NCBI RefSeq assembly: GCF_016887565.1
Contig: NZ_CP069396.1
Span: 7,112,001 to 7,176,000, forward strand
Direction of reading: 5' to 3'
Source: Archangium violaceum
GTDB taxonomy: Bacteria; Myxococcota; Myxococcia; Myxococcales; Myxococcaceae
DNA: 64,000 nt
Positions 58,600-64,000 of the stretch are shown here, piece after piece; positions within the stretch are counted from its first letter, which is position 1, and each line of letters begins with the position of its first letter. The notes below the pieces were generated by a model. The model saw nothing but the letters and a program-made list of their open reading frames with translations. It was not told the DNA's origin and did no database searches. Position numbers and translations under genes: made by a program.

Positions 58600-58860
58600 C
58601 TACCTGGAACCCTTGCTCTGGCTCTTCTCGTACAGCTGATCCACCAGCCCCTGGATATTGGAGACACCAGCCAGGTCGACCAGCGGGATGTTGATACCAA
58701 GGGCCTCCATGGACATCGTCGTGATCTCGACCCGATCGATCGAGTTGGCGCCCAGGTCCTTGAGCTGGCAATCGACCCGGATCTGGTCCGCCGACACGTC
58801 CGACAGGACCTCCAGGATGTTCTTCTTCACGACCTCGAAAATCTCATTCTTCGTCATCAC
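58600..58860 (-). CDS. Donor acyl carrier protein of HMG-synthase cassette
   Basis: An 86-residue free-standing ACP. The phosphopantetheine attachment serine is Ser40 in LGANSIDRVEI, the pattern typical of the donor ACPs that carry malonyl/acetyl for HMG synthase. Two adjacent ATG codons (58860 and 58857) can serve as start; GAGGAG sits upstream and better suits the second. The gene is followed after nine bases by the decarboxylating KS that acts on it. The 101-base gap before it is the largest within the cassette and contains an 18-base hairpin. Confidence 0.94.
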   Translation of the reverse strand: MMTKNEIFEVVKKNILEVLSDVSADQIRVDCQLKDLGANSIDRVEITTMSMEALGINIPLVDLAGVSNIQGLVDQLYEKSQSKGSR

Positions 58861-58892
58861 ACACTCCTCGACCCGGTACCCTTGAAAGCCTT

Positions 58893-58910
58893 GCTCGCGC
58901 GGCCGCGAGC
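58893..58910. other. Hairpin between HMG synthase and donor ACP genes
   Basis: GCTCGCG/CGCGAGC, a perfect 7-bp stem with a four-base loop, in a 101-base intergenic gap. No T run follows on the minus strand, so it is not a classical terminator; it could protect or separate the mRNA of the downstream cassette genes. Confidence 0.4.
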
Positions 58911-58961
58911 CTACCGGTCACATGGTTACAGTCAATCGGTTTTGACAAGACTTGAACGGGG

Positions 58962-60224
58962 TCACTCGAGCCACTCGTATTTCCTGTGGAACTCACGAAT
59001 CTCTCTCAGCACGAGCCGCCGGGCGCCCGGCCGCCGCGCCGGAACACCGGGCAGCACCTCGCGATCCACCTGCACGTTCCGGGTGCCGAACTCCACCATC
59101 TTGCTGATGGTCAGCAGGTGCTCGTACTGGGGCATCGACAGCTCATGACGCAGCTCCAGCCCGTGCCCGATGTCGAAGCGCCGCTGGCGCTCCTGGCCCT
59201 CGCGCGTCACCACGCCGCTGTAGAACTCCGAGCAGCACCCGGAGCCATACGAGAAGACTCCGATGCGCTTGGGCCGCCCGAACTCGCCATGGTCGATGGT
59301 GCTGGCGAGCGACATGAACACCGTCGCTCCCATGATGTTGCCCACCCGCTGGCAGTAGCGCAGACCGGGGAGGACGCGCCGCTGGAAGTCTTCCTCGATC
59401 TCGTTCGTGGCGGCCTTGCAGAACTTGCGCATCATCTTGCGATGCGCGCCTTTGACCATTCCACCGAAGGGCGTATGGGAAGACAGGTACTGGAAGGAAT
59501 TGCGATAGTCCGCGTCCTCCACCCGCCGCTGGTACTCCAGGAAGGCCTGCTCGTTGCAGTCCAGGTACGACATCAGGGACAGATCGGAGTCACCCGCCTC
59601 GCTGTCCGGCACGGGGCGGCAGGTATCCATCACCTCGTAGCCGTAGTAGCCGTTGGCCCCGACATCCACCTGATACACGTGGGGCGTCTCGCTCACGAGC
59701 ACCGCCACCGCACCGGCGCCCGAGCTCGGCTCGGAGAAGGACCACTCCATGTTCACGGCGGAGCTGTGCTCGACGACCTTGAAGCGCGAGATGTCGGTGG
59801 CCACCACCAACGCCTTGGCCCCCGGTGACGTCTGGGACAGGATGAAGTTGACGGCCATCTGGAACCCGGCGGTGCCCGAGTAGCAGGCCTGCTTGAGCTC
59901 GAAGAGCCGGCAGTGGCGATTCAGCCCCAGGTAGTGATGGATATACGTGCTCATCGACTTGCCGAAGTCGATTCCCGACTCCGAGCACGTGATGAGCAGC
60001 TCGATGCGGTCCTTCTCGGCCGGGTCGAGCGCCTCGACGATCGGCATCGCCGCGTTCACCGCGTAGCTGACCGGGTCCTCCCAGGGCAGCGCGACGGTCT
60101 TCTGCTTCATCAAGAGGTTCTCGAACCTCGCGTTGTCGAGGCCGCGGTACTGGGCCAGCTTCTGGACATCGACGAAAGCCGAGCCCCCGAATACGTTCAT
60201 CGCCTCGATGCCTACGTTCACCAT
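58962..60224 (-). CDS. 3-hydroxy-3-methylglutaryl-ACP synthase-like enzyme (beta-branching)
   Basis: A 420-residue HMG-CoA synthase homologue of the polyketide type (PksG, TaC, CurD). It joins acetyl from the donor ACP to the beta-ketone of a chain on the PKS ACP. Active-site residues are all present: Glu82 in TCSESG, Cys114 in LKQACYSG and His250 in SSHTPFG. I chose the ATG at 60224 (MVNVGIEAMN), which matches the family start; the frame is open to 60287 but that part overlaps the PKS stop. It lies 59 bases after the PKS gene and heads the beta-branching block. Primary-metabolism HMG-CoA synthase is unlikely, given the full PKS cassette around it. Confidence 0.95.
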   Translation of the reverse strand: MVNVGIEAMNVFGGSAFVDVQKLAQYRGLDNARFENLLMKQKTVALPWEDPVSYAVNAAMPIVEALDPAEKDRIELLITCSESGIDFGKSMSTYIHHYLGLNRHCRLFELKQACYSGTAGFQMAVNFILSQTSPGAKALVVATDISRFKVVEHSSAVNMEWSFSEPSSGAGAVAVLVSETPHVYQVDVGANGYYGYEVMDTCRPVPDSEAGDSDLSLMSYLDCNEQAFLEYQRRVEDADYRNSFQYLSSHTPFGGMVKGAHRKMMRKFCKAATNEIEEDFQRRVLPGLRYCQRVGNIMGATVFMSLASTIDHGEFGRPKRIGVFSYGSGCCSEFYSGVVTREGQERQRRFDIGHGLELRHELSMPQYEHLLTISKMVEFGTRNVQVDREVLPGVPARRPGARRLVLREIREFHRKYEWLE

Positions 60225-60283
60225 GTCGCTCTCTCTTCGAATCTGATCTGGCCCACTCGGCCGTTTCCGATTTCTTCCCAAAA

Positions 60284-63200
60284 TCACACGCTGCGAGCTT
60301 CGGTCGAGTCCCTCGCGGTCTCGCGAGCGAGCATCGCCGCGGCATCGATCCGTGGCTCGATGCCATACAACCTGCGGCAGACCTCGACCATCATCCCGAG
60401 CGTCTCTTCATCCTCGAACATCGCGAAATGATCCGGCGCCGCCGTCCTGTGGACGGTCAGGTTGGGGAGGAAGTCCCGCCACCGTTCCACACAATCGCTT
60501 GTCGCGTGGTACCGGTTCTGCTCGGCGAGCTCCTCCACGGTGGCCAGCTCCGGCCGGAAGAACCATTCCTTGTCCCTGCGGGAGAAGTAGTGGCACTCCA
60601 CCTCGCCGGGACGAGGCAGGGGAGCGACCGAGTAGCGCCCCATGGAGGTGATGTTCGCCTCGGAGATGGCGGAGAACTTCTGGATCGCCGCCCTGAGCTC
60701 ATCCTCGGAGTACTTGAGGCCCCGCTCGAGCCCCACCTGGACCAGGAAGGGCAGGAGGTCCTCGTTCCTGGGGGAACGCGCCATGAAGGTCTTCAAGTCA
60801 TCGGGCCTGGCCAGGCCGCTCATGTTGAGGATGTTCAGGAACGTCAGGGCGAGGTTGCACTTCCGCGAGATCCGCGAGGAGACGGGTGGGAAGGGCGTAT
60901 CGACGAGGACGATGCTCGTGACGCTCCGTCCGGCGAGTTGCAGCTGTCTGGCCACCTCGTACGCCAGCGCGCCGCCCTGGGAGTAGCCTCCGAGCTGGAA
61001 GGCGCCCTGCCCCTTCAGCTTCATCAGGATGTCGCGGTAGTGGCTCGCCATCTCGACGAGGTCGTCGAACGGCTTCTGCGAGTCCCGGACGCCGCGAGAC
61101 TGGACCGCATGGAAGGACAGGTCACCGCCCAGCTTCCGGGCGAACGGCACGTACATCTGGACGGTGCCGAGCGCGGCGTGGAACCAGACGGTCGACGCGA
61201 GCCCGTCTCCCCGGCGAAGAAGCTCCACCTCTCGTGGCAGGACGGACCGGGACGAGCCACTCTCCCCCCGTGACCGGACCCGCTGCACCAGCTCCCCAAC
61301 GGTCTGGCACTCCTGGACATCGGAGAGCTCCAGGCGGACGGACAACGTACTGTCGATCAGATCCACCAGCTGGGCCGTGAGCATGGAGTCGATACCCTGC
61401 TCCCTCAAGACCGCGGAGCCGGTCAGCTGCTCACGGGGTATCGCGGTGACCTGAGCGAGCAGTCCCACCACCACCGACCCGGCGTCCTTGTCGACGCCCT
61501 TCTCCACCTGCGGGGGCGGTGCCTCGATCATGGCGGTGGAGAGCCGTTCGGCTGCCACCGTCCGCACGGCACGGCCGGGCGGGATCCAGTAGCGCTCTCG
61601 CAGGAAGGGGTAGCCCGGCAGGGGCACGCGCCGGACGCGCCGGCTCCCGTAGAGCTCCTCCCAGGGGATCTGGACACCCTTCACCCATAGCAGCGCCAGC
61701 TTCGCGAGGTTTCGCCGCTGCAAGCTGTTCTGGATGATGAACCGGCTCTCCTCCTCTCCGAGGAGCAGCTTCCACTCCTTGAGCGCCGCATCGTCCACGG
61801 CGCCCCGGAAGATGCCTCCACCGGAGGTCTCGGTCTGGCCCCGGTCATCCAGATAGCGCTCGAGCTTCTCGACCAGGTCCGGGAGCGAGGACGCGACGAA
61901 GGCCACGCGATGCGTCATCGCCTCGCGTCCGCACTGGAGGGCGAAGGCAACCTCCTCGAGGGTGATCTCCGAGAAGCCCCACGACAGGTACTCCTGGCCC
62001 TTCAGGAAGCGGAGCAACTGTCGGGCGAGCATCTGAAGCTGGGGGGCCTTCCGGGTCGAGAGCACGATGACCTGCTCCGCCGCTCCGGCCGGCGTCTGCG
62101 CGGGCCGCCCCGCGTCGACATACTCCTCCAGGATGGCGTGGGCGTTCATGCCGCCGAAGCCATAGTTGTGGATTCCGACACGCCGCGGGACGCGCTGACC
62201 GCCCTGGTACTTCGCGGGCCATGCCTCGGTCCTGTCCAGCACTCGCACCGGAAGCTCGCCGTCCGCCTCGTCCCAGTTCAGCTCCTGGAGGTTCAGGATC
62301 CGGGTGAGCGTGTTGTTCCTGAGCGACAGGACGGACTTGATGAGTCCGACGACGCCCGACGCGGCGCCCAGGTGCCCCAGGTTGCCCTTGATCGTTCCCA
62401 ACCCGATGGCGCCGGACGGACGCGCCGAGAACACGTGCTGATAGGTCTTCAGCTCCATGACGTCGGTGAGCTGATTGCCCGTGCCCTGCGCCTCGATGTA
62501 GTCGATGTCTCCCGGCTGGAGACGCGCATCGCGGAGGGCTTCCCGGATGACCTCCTGGTGGGAGGTGGCGTTCGGCGCCATCAGGTACACGCCCTTGCCG
62601 CCGTGCTCGACCGCGACGCCCTTGATGACGCCGTAGATCGTGTCGTTGTCCCGGATGGCGGAGGAGAGCCGCTTGAGCAGGACCAGGCCCATACCTTCGC
62701 CATTCAGATGGCCGGAGGCCCCGCGGTCGAAGGGCCGGGTGACTGGCTCGTTCGTGAGCATCCCCAGCTTCCTGTTGAGGATGAACAGGCTGGGGGTCAG
62801 CAGGACGTTGACGCCGCCGACGAAGGCCAGCTCGATGCTCCCGTGCCGGAGCTGCTCGACGGCGAGACTCAGCGCCGTGAACGAGCCGGAGCAGGCCGTG
62901 TCGAGCACCATGCTGGGGCCCCGCCACGAGAAGTAGCGGGAGACCCTGTTGGCCAGCATCGAGTGGGCATTTCCGGTGTTCATGTAGCCGTCGAGGGCAT
63001 GCCCGGAGTCCTTGAGCAGCTCCACGTAGTCCTGCTTCTCGACGCCGACGAACAGGCCGACGCGCTTGTTCTGCAAGCGGGCGCGCGTGTAGCCCGCGTT
63101 CTCCATCGTCTCCCAGGTGACCTCCAACAGCATCCGGTGCTGGGGGTCCATGAAGGTCGCTTCGCGCGGCGAGATGTCGAAGTGCAACGGATCGAAGCGA

Positions 63201-64000
63201 TCGATGCCCTCCAGGAACGCGCCATGGGTGCAATCCGTCTTGTTCTCCTCCTTCTGCGGATCGCCCCAGTAGTCCTGCCAGCGCCAGCGCGAGTCCGGCA
63301 CCTCCGAGATGGAAGACCGCTCGTCGACGAGGTTGCGCCAGAACTCGCTCACGCTCGCGGCGCCCGGAAACCGGCCTCCGATGCCGATGATGGCGATGGC
63401 CTCGTCGCTCTCCGGGCTCTCCGTGCCCGAGCTGACGGAGTACGTGGGCGCACGAGCCTCGCTCCGGGCTTCCGTGGCCACGACCTCGACCTTCGCCACC
63501 ACCGGCTGCGCGGTCGTCTCCACCTCGTTCAGCCCGAAGTGCTCGCGCAGCTCCTTCCCGTACTTCCTGGCGAGGAAGCCCACCAACGCGCCGAGCGTCG
63601 GATGCTCCAGGAAGGTGGAAGGCGCCAGCTTGATGAACCGGAACTGGCGCGAGAGCTCGTTGGAGAAGCCGGTCAGGGTGATCGAATCGAACCCGTACTC
63701 ACTCAGGTTCTTCTCCGGCTCGATCTCACCCGGCTCGACCCTCAGGACCTCGGCGGTCATGGCCGCCAGCGTCCTGGCCAACGACTCCTCGACCTTCCTC
63801 GCCGCCCCGGGGCCGGTCACGGCCTCGGGCTTCGCGGCCGCCGCCAGCAACCCAGGCCCGGCCTCGTCGCGGGACTTCTTCTTGATGTACTGAGCCTCCC
63901 AATCCAGGACGAGGGGGTTCGCGCGCTGCTCGAGGGCGCCGTCGTACTCGGCGGAGGTGATCTCGCCCCGGCGCAGGAGGGACTCGAGGTTCTCCCGGCC
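60284..64000 (-). CDS. Trans-AT PKS, terminal part: ACP-KS0-ACP-TE (5' end outside window)
   Basis: The last 1238 residues of a polyketide synthase; the frame stays open to the window edge, so the gene continues to the right, and a TTG at 63850 is only an apparent start. From the edge: an unassigned linker, ACP (about 70-140, Ser in GFDSITL), KS (about 190-640), ACP (about 830-900, GIDSML), TE (about 930-1230, GYSQGG). No AT domain is present, so ATs act in trans. The KS keeps the Cys (DTACSGS) and the second His (GNLGHL) but has EAQGTG where EAHGTG is expected, so it should not elongate (KS0). The TE releases the chain as acid or macrolactone; which one cannot be seen. The first ACP may be the acceptor for the beta-branch. 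Confidence 0.94.
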   Translation of the reverse strand, partial: GRENLESLLRRGEITSAEYDGALEQRANPLVLDWEAQYIKKKSRDEAGPGLLAAAAKPEAVTGPGAARKVEESLARTLAAMTAEVLRVEPGEIEPEKNLSEYGFDSITLTGFSNELSRQFRFIKLAPSTFLEHPTLGALVGFLARKYGKELREHFGLNEVETTAQPVVAKVEVVATEARSEARAPTYSVSSGTESPESDEAIAIIGIGGRFPGAASVSEFWRNLVDERSSISEVPDSRWRWQDYWGDPQKEENKTDCTHGAFLEGIDRFDPLHFDISPREATFMDPQHRMLLEVTWETMENAGYTRARLQNKRVGLFVGVEKQDYVELLKDSGHALDGYMNTGNAHSMLANRVSRYFSWRGPSMVLDTACSGSFTALSLAVEQLRHGSIELAFVGGVNVLLTPSLFILNRKLGMLTNEPVTRPFDRGASGHLNGEGMGLVLLKRLSSAIRDNDTIYGVIKGVAVEHGGKGVYLMAPNATSHQEVIREALRDARLQPGDIDYIEAQGTGNQLTDVMELKTYQHVFSARPSGAIGLGTIKGNLGHLGAASGVVGLIKSVLSLRNNTLTRILNLQELNWDEADGELPVRVLDRTEAWPAKYQGGQRVPRRVGIHNYGFGGMNAHAILEEYVDAGRPAQTPAGAAEQVIVLSTRKAPQLQMLARQLLRFLKGQEYLSWGFSEITLEEVAFALQCGREAMTHRVAFVASSLPDLVEKLERYLDDRGQTETSGGGIFRGAVDDAALKEWKLLLGEEESRFIIQNSLQRRNLAKLALLWVKGVQIPWEELYGSRRVRRVPLPGYPFLRERYWIPPGRAVRTVAAERLSTAMIEAPPPQVEKGVDKDAGSVVVGLLAQVTAIPREQLTGSAVLREQGIDSMLTAQLVDLIDSTLSVRLELSDVQECQTVGELVQRVRSRGESGSSRSVLPREVELLRRGDGLASTVWFHAALGTVQMYVPFARKLGGDLSFHAVQSRGVRDSQKPFDDLVEMASHYRDILMKLKGQGAFQLGGYSQGGALAYEVARQLQLAGRSVTSIVLVDTPFPPVSSRISRKCNLALTFLNILNMSGLARPDDLKTFMARSPRNEDLLPFLVQVGLERGLKYSEDELRAAIQKFSAISEANITSMGRYSVAPLPRPGEVECHYFSRRDKEWFFRPELATVEELAEQNRYHATSDCVERWRDFLPNLTVHRTAAPDHFAMFEDEETLGMMVEVCRRLYGIEPRIDAAAMLARETARDSTEARSV

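Noticed and set aside
63848-63850. TTG as start of the terminal PKS gene
   Set aside because: The frame is open through to base 64000 with linker-like sequence and the first visible domain is an internal ACP, so the gene continues beyond the window.
50278-64000. Assignment of cluster 2 to bengamide because of the MetAP gene
   Set aside because: Nothing in the visible genes shows the terminal lysine-activating NRPS module that the bengamide caprolactam requires; the visible line ends in a PKS thioesterase.

Overview
The window is about 70% G+C DNA, almost fully coding, from a bacterium that looks like a myxobacterium (Cystobacterineae such as Archangium, Cystobacter or Melittangium are the best guess). 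The reasons are two large secondary-metabolite loci, a Hanks-type Ser/Thr kinase beside an FHA-type sigma-54 activator, many lipoproteins and the codon use. This is inference from gene content; no rRNA or other species marker is present. No gene-free stretch exceeds 300 bases; the longest are 37305-37536 and 42263-42518, both divergent promoter regions.

Left edge (1-2681): the 3' part of a lon protease gene with a good intrinsic terminator, then a lipoprotein N-acetylmuramoyl-L-alanine amidase.

Cluster 1 (2637-37304, all minus strand): three overlapping giant genes read leftwards. Protein 1 is FAAL-ACP-C-A-T. Protein 2 is KS-AT-ACP-C-A*(luciferase-like monooxygenase inserted)-C-A-T-E. Protein 3 is C-A-T-E / C-A-T-E / C-A-T / C-T / C-A-T-TE. 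Together they predict a lipopeptide: an activated fatty acid is joined to amino acid 1, extended by one malonyl unit left as a beta-ketone, possibly oxidised by the embedded monooxygenase, then extended by three D-configured residues, a Glu/Gln-like residue, possibly one residue loaded in trans by the A-less C-T module, and a last residue before thioesterase release. Condensation domain types agree with this: those after E domains look DCL and the others LCL. A divergent aldo/keto reductase gene (37537-38517) sits at the upstream end.

Middle (38530-50117): signalling and envelope genes. On the minus strand are an FHA membrane protein, a trypsin-like exported protease and an exported seven-repeat beta-propeller. 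On the plus strand are a TPR protein, a membrane Ser/Thr kinase with a PEGA-like C-terminus, an exported TPR/coiled-coil protein, an FHA-GAF-AAA+ sigma-54 activator and two probable lipoproteins.

Cluster 2 (50278 to the right edge): a cytochrome P450 on the plus strand, convergent with a minus-strand run. In transcription order that run is the end of a trans-AT PKS (ACP-KS0-ACP-TE, cut by the window edge), HMG synthase, donor ACP, decarboxylating ketosynthase, two enoyl-CoA hydratase-like proteins, a free acyltransferase, an AT-ER (PfaD type) fusion, and a methionine aminopeptidase. This is a complete beta-branching cassette serving a trans-AT polyketide. The methionine aminopeptidase at its end is a candidate self-resistance copy of a drug target.

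The observations most worth follow-up are the dead A domain carrying a monooxygenase without a carrier, the C-T module with its A domain missing, the methionine aminopeptidase in cluster 2, and near-identical DNA repeats between NRPS modules.
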